From assembly GCF_017982655.1 (NCBI RefSeq), contig NZ_JABXYX010000089.1, forward strand, positions 1-32,315: 32,315 nucleotides of DNA, read 5' to 3'. Source of the stretch: Brasilonema sp. CT11 (GTDB lineage: Bacteria; Cyanobacteriota; Cyanobacteriia; Cyanobacteriales; Nostocaceae). The notes beneath the pieces were generated by a model. That model had not been told where the DNA came from. It saw only the letters and a list, made by a program, of their open reading frames with translations, and ran no database searches. How positions within the stretch are numbered: the first letter of the stretch is position 1; each line of letters opens with the position of its first letter. The position numbers and the translations under genes are program-made. Below, piece by piece: positions 7,417 to 16,299 of this stretch.

Positions 7417-10400
7417 ATGAAAGTTATTCATGGTACGTGGATACCCAACGCAGCGGCTGACTTTATACAACCTGGGTCTTTTTCTTTGTGGGTAGAAACC
7501 CCTGAAGTCAAAAAACGTCGTCACAAAAATCAACAAATTCACCCTGGACATCTAGCACAGGATGAATTGGTAGGCTTTTTAGCTCAAGAATTAGGCATCA
7601 AAGAACCAGCAGCTGCCTTAAACGAACGTATATCTCCCAAATATTTTGCTCTACCAACTGCGAATGATCAGCCCATTCCCTCACCAGAATTAATTAAGTA
7701 TCTAGAAATAGACCTTCCTGAAGAATATGAAGGGTTTCAATACTGGCAGGTAGACTGCTATGAGGCTGTAGCGTCAGTTAAAACTGGTTCTTATCGAGTC
7801 TCAAAAGCTATCAATGCTATCAAACTCCTCAACGAAATCCACTTTTTAGCATTATACAGTTCGGGCGAAATTCAACTTGGTTCAGATATCTTGTTTTGGT
7901 ATCACTATACTCAAGCCTTTAAGCAATTTATTCTTAAAGACCAATATATTCCAGGACTGAAATATCGTGAGTTAGAAGCGATCGTTACTAAGACAAGTAA
8001 AAAAGGTAAAACAAAAACTCCGCAAACACAACCATTTGAAATCTACACAAATTGGGAAATTATATCTGAACAATACGAATCAAACCTGAAAAAATACGTT
8101 GAATATATGCCACTGATTTGTGTGGCGGGTTCGGTAACAGCAACTGATCCAATAGAGTTCTTTGATAAAGAAAAGCTTTTACGCCACTTCAGTGAGTCTC
8201 TTCTTAACGATATACTCACCCATACACCCTCAACAGCTGCTTTTGACAAACAAATTGCTGATTCCCTCATTCACCATTGCTTACGTCCAAACAGTCATAA
8301 CCCACAGACAACAGATGCTGCTTTAGAACAATATCAGCAATGGTTGACATGGAAAACTAAAATTGCCCATACCCAAAGCGACTCCGCGTTTCATCTCTGC
8401 TTTCAGTTGCATTCTCCTGCTTCAGACGCAATAGACAACTGGCAGATTCAATTCCTTGTAGCTAGCAAACAAGATCCCTCCTTGAAACTAGCGCTGGCTG
8501 ACTACTGGACAATGAGTCAAAAAACCAAAACAGGAGTAAACAAGCAATTTGGTAATGGTTTTGAAACAGATTTGCTACTGAATCTCGGCTACGCAGCGCG
8601 GATGTATCCTCAGCTATGGCAGGGACTGGAAACACAACATCCCACAGGATTGCAACTCACGCTAGAAGAGGCTTTTGACTTCCTCAAAGAAAGTGCCTGG
8701 GTACTGGAAGATGCTGGTTTCAAGATTATTGTACCGGCTTGGTATACTCCTGCTGGTCGTCGTCGGGCAAAAATTCGCCTCAAGGCGTCTGGTAGTAAAC
8801 TATCCGCAACCAAAAGCAAGACAAAAAGCTATTTCAGCCTTGACTCGTTAGTGGAGTATCAATACGAATTGGCAATTGGTGACAAAGCCGTTACTCCGCA
8901 AGAGTGGCAACAACTTATTAATTCTAAGGCTCCACTGGTACATTTTCGCGGTCAGTGGATGGAACTAGACCGAGATAAAATGCAGCAGTTCCTAGAATTT
9001 TGGCAGTCACACGCTGATGAAAAATCAGAAATGACGATGCTAGAGTTCCTGCAACGTAATGCTGAAGTGGGTGAAGAGTGGGAATTTGAATATGACCAAT
9101 TTTTGTCTGAGACAATGGCGAAGTTGCAAGACAAAAGTCGGTTGGAACCCATTTCTGAACTGCCACAATTGCAAGGAAATCTGCGCGAGTACCAAAAGCG
9201 TGGCGTCTCATGGTTGCAATACTTGGAAAGATTGGGATTAAATGGCTGTTTGGCAGACGATATGGGCTTGGGCAAGTCGGTGCAGGTTATTGCTAGACTC
9301 GTGCAGGAGAGAGATGGGGAAGTAGGGAGCAGGGAGCAGGGAGCAGGGGGAGTAGGGGAAGTGGGGGGAGAAATTCCTTCCTCATCCTCACGCCAATCGC
9401 CTCAACACGACGCTGGCTTCTCATCCCCGCTAATGCCTACACTATTAATTGCCCCGACTTCAGTTGTGGGAAACTGGCAGAAAGAAATTGCTAAGTTTGC
9501 ACCTCATCTCAAAACAATGGTGCATCACGGTAGTAACCGTATTCAGCAGGAAGCAGATTTTAAAGCAGCTAGCCTACAGCATGATGTCGTGATTACCTCC
9601 TTTACTCTGGCTCGCAAAGATGAAAAGCTACTAAGTACTATGAAGTGGCAGCGGGTGGTAGTGGATGAAGCGCAAAACATTAAAAACCCCAAAACTGCAC
9701 AGACTAAAGCAGTTTTAAAATTATCAGCCAAACACCGATTGGCATTGACAGGAACTCCAGTTGAAAACCGCTTGCTCGATTTGTGGTCAATTTTTAACTT
9801 TCTCAATCCCGGTTACTTGGGAAAAGAAGCACAGTTTCGTAAGTCTTTTGAGATTCCCATTCAAAAAGAGAATGACAAAATAAAATCAACTACCCTGAAG
9901 AAGTTAGTTGAACCATTGATTTTACGGCGTGTCAAGACGGATCAATCTATCATCAATGATCTACCAGATAAAGTAGAACAAAAACTATACACGAATTTGA
10001 CAAAGGAACAAGCATCACTCTACGAAGTTGTTGTCAAGGATGTAGAGGAAAAACTGAAAACAGCAGATGGGATTCAACGCAAAGGATTAATTCTCTCAAC
10101 ATTGATGAAATTAAAGCAGATTTGCAACCATCCAGCACAATTTTTACAAGATGGAAGTGAGTTTTTACCGGAACGTTCTCATAAATTGAGTCGTTTAGCC
10201 GAGATGGTGGAAGAAGCTTTATCAGAAGGAGAAAGTCTCCTTATTTTTAGTCAATTTACTGAAATTTGCGAAAATGTAGAAAAATATCTCAAACAGACTT
10301 TGCACTGCAATACATACTATTTACACGGAGGTACTAGCCGTCAAAGACGAGAGAACATGATTGCAGAATTTCAAGAGCCAGAAACAGAATCATCTGTTTT

Positions 10401-10719
10401 TATATTATCTCTCAAAGCCGGTGGCGTTGGTATTACTCTTACGAAAGCTAACCATGTTTTCCACTTTGATCGTTGGTGGAATCCAGCAGTAGAGAATCAA
10501 GCAACTGACCGCGCTTTTCGTATTGGTCAAAAGAAGAATGTTTTTGTCCATAAATTTGTTGCCATTGGTACTTTAGAAGAGAGAATTGACCAAATGATTG
10601 AAGATAAGAAAAAACTTTCTGCTGCTGTTGTTGGTAGTGATGAATCGTGGTTGACTGAATTGGACAATGATGCATTCAAGGAACTCATTACACTGAATAG
10701 AAGCGCAATCTTGGAGTAA
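7417..10719 (+). CDS. SNF2-family DEAD/DEAH-type ATPase/helicase
   Basis: This 1100-residue protein has a long N-terminal region typical of bacterial SNF2 proteins (the SNF2-associated domain, to about residue 560), then a complete SF2 motor: motif I DDMGLGKS (about 614-621), Ia LLIAPTSVVGNW (about 676), II DEAQ (about 749), III LTGTPVENR (about 777), IV LIFSQFTEI (about 942), V SLKAGGVGITLTKA (about 999) and VI ATDRAFRIGQ (about 1029). Such ATPases translocate on duplex DNA and remodel protein-DNA complexes. The cellular role in cyanobacteria is not established. A SWIM-domain gene follows after 15 bases, a pairing known for bacterial SNF2 proteins. A stretch of about 40 residues between motifs I and Ia is low-complexity and encoded by a GGGAGCA repeat tract. 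Confidence 0.93.
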   Translation: MKVIHGTWIPNAAADFIQPGSFSLWVETPEVKKRRHKNQQIHPGHLAQDELVGFLAQELGIKEPAAALNERISPKYFALPTANDQPIPSPELIKYLEIDLPEEYEGFQYWQVDCYEAVASVKTGSYRVSKAINAIKLLNEIHFLALYSSGEIQLGSDILFWYHYTQAFKQFILKDQYIPGLKYRELEAIVTKTSKKGKTKTPQTQPFEIYTNWEIISEQYESNLKKYVEYMPLICVAGSVTATDPIEFFDKEKLLRHFSESLLNDILTHTPSTAAFDKQIADSLIHHCLRPNSHNPQTTDAALEQYQQWLTWKTKIAHTQSDSAFHLCFQLHSPASDAIDNWQIQFLVASKQDPSLKLALADYWTMSQKTKTGVNKQFGNGFETDLLLNLGYAARMYPQLWQGLETQHPTGLQLTLEEAFDFLKESAWVLEDAGFKIIVPAWYTPAGRRRAKIRLKASGSKLSATKSKTKSYFSLDSLVEYQYELAIGDKAVTPQEWQQLINSKAPLVHFRGQWMELDRDKMQQFLEFWQSHADEKSEMTMLEFLQRNAEVGEEWEFEYDQFLSETMAKLQDKSRLEPISELPQLQGNLREYQKRGVSWLQYLERLGLNGCLADDMGLGKSVQVIARLVQERDGEVGSREQGAGGVGEVGGEIPSSSSRQSPQHDAGFSSPLMPTLLIAPTSVVGNWQKEIAKFAPHLKTMVHHGSNRIQQEADFKAASLQHDVVITSFTLARKDEKLLSTMKWQRVVVDEAQNIKNPKTAQTKAVLKLSAKHRLALTGTPVENRLLDLWSIFNFLNPGYLGKEAQFRKSFEIPIQKENDKIKSTTLKKLVEPLILRRVKTDQSIINDLPDKVEQKLYTNLTKEQASLYEVVVKDVEEKLKTADGIQRKGLILSTLMKLKQICNHPAQFLQDGSEFLPERSHKLSRLAEMVEEALSEGESLLIFSQFTEICENVEKYLKQTLHCNTYYLHGGTSRQRRENMIAEFQEPETESSVFILSLKAGGVGITLTKANHVFHFDRWWNPAVENQATDRAFRIGQKKNVFVHKFVAIGTLEERIDQMIEDKKKLSAAVVGSDESWLTELDNDAFKELITLNRSAILE
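9321..9372. repeat. GGGAGCA-type repeat tract inside the SNF2 coding sequence
   Basis: The plus strand carries three tandem AGGGAGC units in a purine-rich GGGGAAGTAGGGAGCAGGGA-type run, continuing as GGAGTAGGGGAAGTGGGG. Tracts of this type are usually intergenic in filamentous cyanobacteria. Here the tract is read in frame as GSREQGAGGVGEVGG between helicase motifs I and Ia, together with a Ser-rich tail encoded by 9376-9420. The frame stays open, so the ATPase is extended by a flexible loop and not truncated. Confidence 0.8.
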
Positions 10720-10734
10720 TTTCTGGAGTGAAAG

Positions 10735-11574
10735 ATGAATAAATTTAGTCGAACTTGGTGGGGCGATCGCTTTATTAAAGCATTGGAAGCTTTTACCGAT
10801 GACGCCAGACTACAACGCGGACGATCCTATGCTCGTGGTGGAAAAGTATTGAGCTTTGAAATAGAGCAAAATTACATCACGGCTAGAGTCAAAGGGTCAG
10901 TTAATCCCTATTTTGGAGTTTACAAAGAACCAACATACAATATTTCAATTGAAATTACTCCCATTGCTAAAACACGTTGGAATGAAATTATTCATGAACT
11001 TTCATCTAAAGCAAGTGTTGTTTCGCGACTCCTGCTTAATGAAGTTCCAGAAAATATTGAAGATACTTTTTCAGAATTAGGAGTATATCTATTACCTCAC
11101 AGTAGAAAGGACTTCAAAACTTCATGTTCTTGTCCAGATTATGCTAATCCCTGCAAGCATATTGCTGGGGTATACTATCTTGTTGCTTCCGAATTGGATC
11201 AGAATCCATTTTTGCTATTTGAATTGCGGGGATTATCAAAAGCAGAACTTCAGGCAAAACTAGTTGAGTCACCTTTAGGTAAAGCACTTTCTGACGGACT
11301 TTATGCCAAAGAAGTTAAGATAGAAGCCTCGACTTCTTTATACACAAAGCTTTATAAACAGCAGATTGACCAAAAACCAAGTGCTAGGGAATTTTGGTTA
11401 GGAACGAAGCGATTACCTCAAACAATTGAAGTTGCAACTCCCAGCGCTGTTTCAGCAATTTTAATTAAGAAACAGGGTGATTTTCCAGCTTTTTGGCAAA
11501 AGGATAATTCTTTTCTTGAAGCAATGGAAGAATTATATCTGCGAGTGAAAACGAAGAATCAGAATTTGATGTGA
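10735..11574 (+). CDS. SWIM zinc-finger protein, partner of the SNF2 ATPase
   Basis: The 279-residue protein has a SWIM zinc-binding motif CxCx6CxH as CSCPDYANPCKH (Cys131, Cys133, Cys140, His142), followed by the usual hydrophobic IAGVYYLVA helix. SWIM domains bind DNA or protein partners and are repeatedly found beside SNF2 genes in bacteria. The start ATG has a GGAGTG site 8 bases upstream and lies 15 bases after the SNF2 stop, so the two are almost certainly co-transcribed. The N-terminal region (TWWGDRFIKALE, RGRSYARGGKVL) matches the conserved start of this bacterial SWIM group. A shared role in chromatin-like or DNA transactions is inferred. Confidence 0.92.
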   Translation: MNKFSRTWWGDRFIKALEAFTDDARLQRGRSYARGGKVLSFEIEQNYITARVKGSVNPYFGVYKEPTYNISIEITPIAKTRWNEIIHELSSKASVVSRLLLNEVPENIEDTFSELGVYLLPHSRKDFKTSCSCPDYANPCKHIAGVYYLVASELDQNPFLLFELRGLSKAELQAKLVESPLGKALSDGLYAKEVKIEASTSLYTKLYKQQIDQKPSAREFWLGTKRLPQTIEVATPSAVSAILIKKQGDFPAFWQKDNSFLEAMEELYLRVKTKNQNLM

Positions 11575-11991
11575 GGTGATCTGCATCTGTTTGATAAATT
11601 TATGAGACTAGGTTTAACACCTCACTACAAAATTTCAGTACGCTCATATTTAACAGATGTGATATCAGGTGGATAGAAGGTCTTATGTTATGTTGACTTG
11701 ATCGCACCCCCATAGAGTTAATTTAGCTACTATTGTAAAAAAATGTATTTAGATTCAACCTTTCTGTATTTGTAACTGCTAGAATTTTTACGCTCACAAT
11801 TGCACAAGACAATATAACTCTGTGTATATGAAGCAATCCCTCAAAACTTCTGTCTCTATTACCTCTTGATTTGCATTGCACGCATAAAATAAAAAGTCAA
11901 TATCTATATTTTTGCACTTTGCAGAAGTTTGATAACTATTTATTGTTGACTGTTGACATATTTATTCAGGTTGCAAAAGGAAGTCGTTACA
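11575..11991. other. Intergenic stretch with no recognised gene
   Basis: These 417 bases are AT-rich. No plausible ORF, RNA gene, strong terminator or named repeat was seen. The last 60 bases should hold the promoter and leader of the FkbM methyltransferase gene, with AAAGGAAG at 11976-11983 as its likely ribosome binding site. Confidence 0.5.
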
Positions 11992-12729
11992 ATGTTGAGA
12001 GACATAGCTTATTCTTTGATTTCGGCAGGCTATAAAATACCCAAATCTGTAGAAGAAAAAATAGGTCGATTTTCTTACCAAATTTACTTAGCGACTTTTT
12101 TGAAGAAATTAAGAATTAATTGTGTTCTTGATGTGGGAGCTAATATCGGTTACTTTGCAGAAAACATCAGGAAACTAGGCTATAAAGGACAAATTCTTAG
12201 TTTTGAGCCACATCCAGAAATATTTCCCACTCTTCAAAAGAACTTTAAACACGATACCCTTTGGAGAGGATATGATTTGGGACTTGGAAGTGAGGATGCT
12301 TCGGCTACCTTTAATTTGAACACCTATTCAGAACTGAGTTCATTTTTAGTCCCTAATGCTAGTATGCCAAAAACTGTTAATTCCTGTGAAGTCAAGATCA
12401 AGCCTTTAGACTCTCTTTTGGATGATATTCTCACTTTAGTACCTGAGCCGCGTATCTTTCTAAAAATGGATACTCAAGGATATGACATTGAAGTTGTTAA
12501 GGGTGCAAGTAAATGCATAGATAAAGTTCTGTGTTTGCAATCTGAAATATCTGTACGGGCTAATTACATTAACATACCTTCATATTTGGATGCCTTAAAG
12601 TATTATGAATCCCTAGGTTTTGAGCTTGCTGATTTATTTGCTGCCTTTCGTAATCCTGACGGTTATGTTACTGAATATGATTGTTTGATGGTGCGTTCTA
12701 AAACATTGGATGTTGCTGAAATTCATTAA
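11992..12729 (+). CDS. FkbM-family methyltransferase
   Basis: The 245-residue protein (from ATG 11992) contains the SAM-binding motif CVLDVGANIGYFAENI, the FSFEPHPEIF-like segment (SFEPHPEIFPTL), and the family motif FLKMDTQGYDIEVVKGA. FkbM enzymes O-methylate sugars or natural products, often in glycan loci. A longer TTG-initiated version from 11953 is possible, but the ATG is preferred because AAAGGAAG lies just upstream and the added 13 residues carry no family signature. No glycosyltransferase is adjacent, so the acceptor is unknown. It appears monocistronic. Confidence 0.88.
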   Translation: MLRDIAYSLISAGYKIPKSVEEKIGRFSYQIYLATFLKKLRINCVLDVGANIGYFAENIRKLGYKGQILSFEPHPEIFPTLQKNFKHDTLWRGYDLGLGSEDASATFNLNTYSELSSFLVPNASMPKTVNSCEVKIKPLDSLLDDILTLVPEPRIFLKMDTQGYDIEVVKGASKCIDKVLCLQSEISVRANYINIPSYLDALKYYESLGFELADLFAAFRNPDGYVTEYDCLMVRSKTLDVAEIH

Positions 12730-12877
12730 TCTGTTGGGATACATCGCACAAAATAGGAATGAAATAACGTAGATGCGCTAGACGAACGAAGCGAGGCTTC
12801 CAAAGTAAACGCACCTTAAAGTGGCACAATTAAGATTGACTTTAAAATCATAAATGAGCCAATCTATTGTGCTACTA

Positions 12878-13357
12878 TTACGCAATGTCTGAACTTCTTA
12901 AAAACTTCTCCATTACATAATTAGTGAAAGTTTCCCCCCGACGAGTCACTTGTTGTTCTTTGACAACTGAGAATCCCATATGCTGGAAAAATGGCTTTGC
13001 AGTAATACTCGCTTCAGTAAACAGGCTATTCAACCCTAATTCCAATGCTTTTGCCTCAATCGCCTGATAGATTTGACTCCCTACTCCGCGACGCTGATAG
13101 TTTTTATGGCAGTAAAAGCAATTAATATGACCATTGGGTTCTAGCTCCCCAAAACCAACAATTATTCCCTCTTCATCTGCAACATAGGTAAATATTTTTA
13201 AACAAACTTCTGACCAGTTTCTAAAGTAAATATCATCTGGTGCCCAAGCTTTAACTTGATTGTTTGAGTAATCGCGGATGTTGACTTCACGTACTGTTTC
13301 GTGGAATAGCTGTGCTATTTGCTCTGTGTCTTGTGTACGAAACAACCGTATTTCCAT
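12878..13357 (-). CDS. GNAT-family N-acetyltransferase
   Basis: The protein has about 159 residues starting MEIRLFRTQDTEQIAQLFHETV, the classical first strand and helix of GNAT folds. Strands 3-4 follow (ADEEGIIVGFGELEPNGHI) and then the acetyl-CoA pyrophosphate loop YQRRGVGSQIYQAIEAKA (Q/RxxGxG/A). The C-terminal part (FFQHMGFSVVKEQQVTRRGE) resembles YafP/ElaA-like acetyltransferases. A GTG start seven codons upstream (13378) is also possible; neither start has a convincing ribosome binding site. The acceptor is unknown. Confidence 0.88.
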   Translation of the reverse strand: MEIRLFRTQDTEQIAQLFHETVREVNIRDYSNNQVKAWAPDDIYFRNWSEVCLKIFTYVADEEGIIVGFGELEPNGHINCFYCHKNYQRRGVGSQIYQAIEAKALELGLNSLFTEASITAKPFFQHMGFSVVKEQQVTRRGETFTNYVMEKFLRSSDIA

Positions 13358-13472
13358 AACGTATTCTAAATATGACACCCTTTGAGTGGCTGTCCATTGA
13401 CAAAATGATTTTCAACCAGTTCAGGCTTATAAAGCCTCTGTTGATATATTAAAGCAGTTTTCACCTAAATGA

Positions 13473-13521
13473 ACCACACTCTTTGTAAGGGCGCAAGCAA
13501 GATCGCCCCTACAACTGTGGT
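13473..13521. repeat. Imperfect inverted repeat with GGGGCG-type arms
   Basis: ACCACA at 13473-13478 pairs with TGTGGT at 13516-13521, and the inner arm TTGTAAGGGCG (13483-13493) pairs with CGCCCCTACAA (13504-13514) with one mismatch. The short loop contains AGATC-like sequence. It resembles GTAGGGGCG...CGCCCCTAC dispersed palindromes common in cyanobacteria. It could also act as a weak transcription end point between the GNAT and AraC genes. Confidence 0.65.
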
Positions 13522-13571
13522 CTATTTACCTGAAAATGCCTGTAAAGTAATGGCTCCTGCTTCACAATAGT

Positions 13572-13670
13572 CTTAGGACTTACGCACGAGTTACTAATGA
13601 ACTTGACTGTGAGATTGCGCACCAGACGTCGCAACGAGTGCAACTACGTTATTTTTGCGTAAGTCCTGAG
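13572..13670. repeat. MITE-like element with GGACTTACGCA terminal inverted repeats
   Basis: CTTAGGACTTACGCA (13572-13586) is matched by TGCGTAAGTCCTGAG (13656-13670), 14 of 15 paired, around a 69-bp core without an ORF. The TAGGACTTACGCA/TGCGTAAGTCCTA ends are recognisable as a dispersed miniature element in Nostoc-like genomes. No transposase is encoded here. It lies 41 bases downstream of the AraC-family gene's stop. Confidence 0.7.
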
Positions 13671-13711
13671 TCTAAACAACCAGAGCGACGAATTTCTACC
13701 TGATTTTCTAG

Positions 13712-14374
13712 CTACCGAGTTGGTATTAAGGTTATCTGTATCGAACCATCGCCTATTTTTGCAACAGAGCTACTTTCACCTTCTAAGATAAGTTCTTCAC
13801 CATAGGCAGTCTTCTTGTTAAGAATGGCAGCAATTTCTTGACAGCAAGCTTGTAGTCGTTGAGCTTCTGCAGCAGTCACATTTGTGGCTATCTGGTTAAT
13901 TAATTCGCTTGAACCTGCTTTGTGTGAATCTGTCTGCCAAAGTGGGATACTCTTGCTTTGATTTGTCCTTCTCCATAGTTGCGGGGTTGTGTTATGGAGC
14001 CGGAGAAACTGGCGGCTGAAATGGCGTCTATCAAAATAGCCTACTGCTTCAGCAATCCGCTCTACTGACTGCTCAGTTTCAACAAGCAAACGGCGAGCCT
14101 CTGCCATCCGACGCTCGATAATCCAATTGAGCACGGTCTTTCCAGTCTCTCGCCGTACAAGGTCAGTCAGGTATGCAGGAGAGCGATCGACTGCCTCAGC
14201 TACCTCCCGAAGACTAATGTATTGTTTATAATTATTTTCAATAAACTGAAAGACACTGTTCAGTAGGGGTTGGGACTGAAGCAATAACTTCTCAAACCTT
14301 GACACTATTGACGTGTCAATATCTATGTTAACGTTATAGGAGTTGATGTCACTAAATAAGTAATTGGAGTCCAT
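13712..14374 (-). CDS. AraC/XylS-family transcriptional regulator
   Basis: The protein has 220 residues from the ATG at 14374-14372, chosen because GAGGG lies 9 bases upstream; an upstream ATG at 14428 would add 18 residues with no support. An AraC-type double helix-turn-helix fills roughly residues 38-140: ISLREVAEAVDRSPAYLTDLVRRETGKT, then RMAEARRLLVETEQSVERIAEAVGYFDRRHFSRQF. The DNA-binding domain sits in the N-terminal half, which is unusual, followed by a roughly 75-residue C-terminal region ending in a beta-rich tail. It lies beside the ThDP/KAS III/SDR locus and shares strand with the NTF2-like gene, so it is the likely local regulator. Ligand unknown. Confidence 0.9.
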   Translation of the reverse strand: MDSNYLFSDINSYNVNIDIDTSIVSRFEKLLLQSQPLLNSVFQFIENNYKQYISLREVAEAVDRSPAYLTDLVRRETGKTVLNWIIERRMAEARRLLVETEQSVERIAEAVGYFDRRHFSRQFLRLHNTTPQLWRRTNQSKSIPLWQTDSHKAGSSELINQIATNVTAAEAQRLQACCQEIAAILNKKTAYGEELILEGESSSVAKIGDGSIQITLIPTR

Positions 14375-14481
14375 AACTTTACCCTCATTCATTTGCTTAA
14401 ATAGACTGCACTCTCCTATCAGATGCACCTGAGTTTGAGTAGAACGCAGACATTTTTGAGATCGAACAATTCTAAATTCTC

Positions 14482-14633
14482 TTTTTGCTCTAGCTTCATC
14501 AATTGCGGTTTTCAGTTTTTCCTCTGTTCCCTATAATTGTGGTTGTAAAAGTTTAGGTTTTTGCTCTAGCTTCATCAATTGCGGTTTTCAGTTTTTCCTC
14601 TGTTCCCTATAATTGTGGTTGTAAAAGTTTAGG
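14482..14633. repeat. Perfect 76-bp tandem duplication
   Basis: Bases 14482-14557 and 14558-14633 are identical 76-bp units (each starting TTTTTGCTCTAGCTTCATCA and ending GTTTAGG). The unit is not a multiple of three, so it is unlikely to have been coding in both copies. It fills most of the gap upstream of the AraC-family gene, so its leader or promoter has been duplicated. Perfect identity suggests a recent event, or a collapsed/duplicated assembly segment. Confidence 0.95.
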
Positions 14634-14674
14634 GTGAATGTTGTTCCTTAGAAAATAGCTATATTTGCTTTCTA

Positions 14675-15241
14675 TTAACGCCTGATCCAATGCAGCAACT
14701 CATCGGAAGCATAAACATCGCGAAAAAAATTAAGTTGCTCGGATTTAAAGTAGCATGCACCTCTGTGCCCACGTCGAAGAAAGGTTTGGTTTCCCTTGGC
14801 GATTATTTCCTTTGTTACATCGTCAGTACAATTCCACTCACTGTAAACAACTTCACCATTGAACATAACAATTGGCCAAGCCATTGTTACGCCAGGTTGA
14901 GCGAGGATTGCCCACCAATGGACTTCTCTATTTACCGCTGCGGTTTTGCTATAAAAAGGTCCGTTAGCACAGAAATAGACAAGACTATTGGCATACTCAC
15001 CAGCTAAAAGATCACCCCGTCCTTGTCGCAGCGCTTCACAGTGGCTTGGCCACCATTCTCTGTTTTCCTGTTCTATTTGCGCTAAGCTATATTCTGAAGT
15101 TATTTCCGGCAGTTTTTGTTCATATAGAGAAATATATTTTTCCCCGTTGCTCAGCAGTCCTACTCTTAGTTCATCGGAAATTAGCCTTGGCTTAGAATAA
15201 TCTGCAGATAGATTATTGTAGTAGTTGGTTCGCTTCGTCAT
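14675..15241 (-). CDS. NTF2/SnoaL-like fold protein, function unknown
   Basis: The 188-residue protein has helix-rich N-terminal sequence, then WWPSHCEALRQGRGDLLAGEY followed by LVYFCANGPF, HWWAILAQPGVTMAWPIVMF, GEVVYSEWNC and RRGHRGACYF. The order (helix, strand, then four antiparallel strands ending in a WxRRGHRG turn) is that of NTF2-like/SnoaL cone-shaped folds, used as cyclases, isomerases, hydrolases or pure binding pockets. Family assignment is by fold pattern only. Start ATG has AGAGG upstream. It is transcribed away from the ThDP/KAS III/SDR genes and toward the AraC gene, so it may be an accessory enzyme of that locus. Confidence 0.55.
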   Translation of the reverse strand: MTKRTNYYNNLSADYSKPRLISDELRVGLLSNGEKYISLYEQKLPEITSEYSLAQIEQENREWWPSHCEALRQGRGDLLAGEYANSLVYFCANGPFYSKTAAVNREVHWWAILAQPGVTMAWPIVMFNGEVVYSEWNCTDDVTKEIIAKGNQTFLRRGHRGACYFKSEQLNFFRDVYASDELLHWIRR

Positions 15242-16058
15242 CTTGAGCCTCTACCAAAGTCTTAGCAAACAGAATGTTGTAGTGCTGTCATAGCACTCCA
15301 TTAAGCTTGAATCGCCACAAGCTCCGCTCGATATCCGTAACGGGTGAGATGTTATGAATCGCGGGCGGTGACAAGCCTGTTTCCAAATAAAACCAGTTGT
15401 TAGACTAAGGAGTGAGTTTTCGCCCATCTCCGAGGATACATCAGTAAGGACAGGCAACATTTCTAAGAAATTTTCAATTTTTCCCAACAGATGCTATGAT
15501 CAGATATACGAGAAAACATAACTAGTAATTACAAAACAAATTAAACTTCTCATAGTTGTGATATTCATGCTGAAAAACTTAGGGAAGAAAGATATTGTTG
15601 TCCCAAACGTGGATATAAAGCATACGAAACTAATGAGAAAGTCCCCGTGCATTAGCTGGGGTAAAGAGCGCGGCAACAGAGTAGACAGCACACAGAGCAG
15701 ATCCTTGTCCACGTTGGTTTAGCACAATTTTATGTTTATAAATAAGCTTTCAGCAAGTTAAGATAGAAAACTTAAGGAAAAAAGTTTAAGTTTTTTTGTT
15801 GTATGTTACGTAAAGTTCCAATTGAAAAGATTTTCAGCCAATAGCAAATTTCGATCTGGGGTTGGCTAACTTTGATAAATTTATCTCGATGCAAAGGGTT
15901 TTAGCGCTCGAACAAAGTTCCACCCCCTTTGAGAATTTGCAGGCGAAAAATAGCTATAAGCCCTACGTCAATTAGCGATGCATAGTCTGTTTGCACTGAC
16001 TAAGTGGACTACTACGTCAAAGTTTTCAGCATTTGAGTAAAATGTCAACATACAAAAT

Positions 16059-16077
16059 ACTTAACTTTATGTTAAGT
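16059..16077. promoter_or_regulatory. Perfect inverted repeat ACTTAAC-N5-GTTAAGT
   Basis: Seven-base arms with a five-base spacer lie 223 bases before the ThDP gene start. The symmetry suits a dimeric regulator, but no bound protein is known. Confidence 0.4.
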
Positions 16078-16227
16078 TACTTATCGTGAGTTGTTTAACT
16101 TTTGTGTAGCAAGCAAACTCAATAACGTCAGGCTTCACTCTATCAACTAAATTCAGCAAGGAAAGCAATTTAAGCTTAACTGACCTTCAGATTTTTAGAT
16201 AACGCTTAGTAGATATAATCAACATTT

Positions 16228-16251
16228 TGTCAATATGTCAATGTGTCAATG
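16228..16251. promoter_or_regulatory. Three tandem TGTCAAT(A/G) octamers
   Basis: TGTCAATA, TGTCAATG and TGTCAATG follow without gaps, 48 bases upstream of the ThDP gene start. A related TGTCAACA lies at 16043-16050. Head-to-tail iterons just upstream of an operon are typical binding arrays for activators (AraC proteins bind direct repeats), making the adjacent AraC-family regulator a candidate. The 8-bp spacing is short for this family, so the link is tentative. Confidence 0.45.
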
Positions 16252-16299
16252 ATAACAGATTAGACTGTTTGTTAACCTCTGTGCATCTACTTAAGCTTT

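Larger units (their letters stand above)
15242..16299. other. 1.06-kb divergent regulatory spacer
   Basis: This AT-rich spacer separates the leftward NTF2-like gene from the rightward ThDP operon and should contain both promoters. Short frames on the minus strand (near 15251-15487 and 15500-15712) show no domain, codon pattern or ribosome binding site I can support. The visible structure is confined to the right end: a palindrome at 16059-16077 and tandem octamers at 16228-16251, listed separately. Its length is unusually large for a two-promoter gap and may hide a small RNA or decayed gene. Confidence 0.5.

Noticed and set aside
15251-15487. 78-residue minus-strand ORF before the NTF2-like gene
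   Set aside because: No codon-usage or motif support; overlaps the expected promoter of the NTF2-like gene.
15500-15712. 70-residue minus-strand ORF in the divergent spacer
   Set aside because: Hydrophobic patches only by composition; no start signal or recognisable family.
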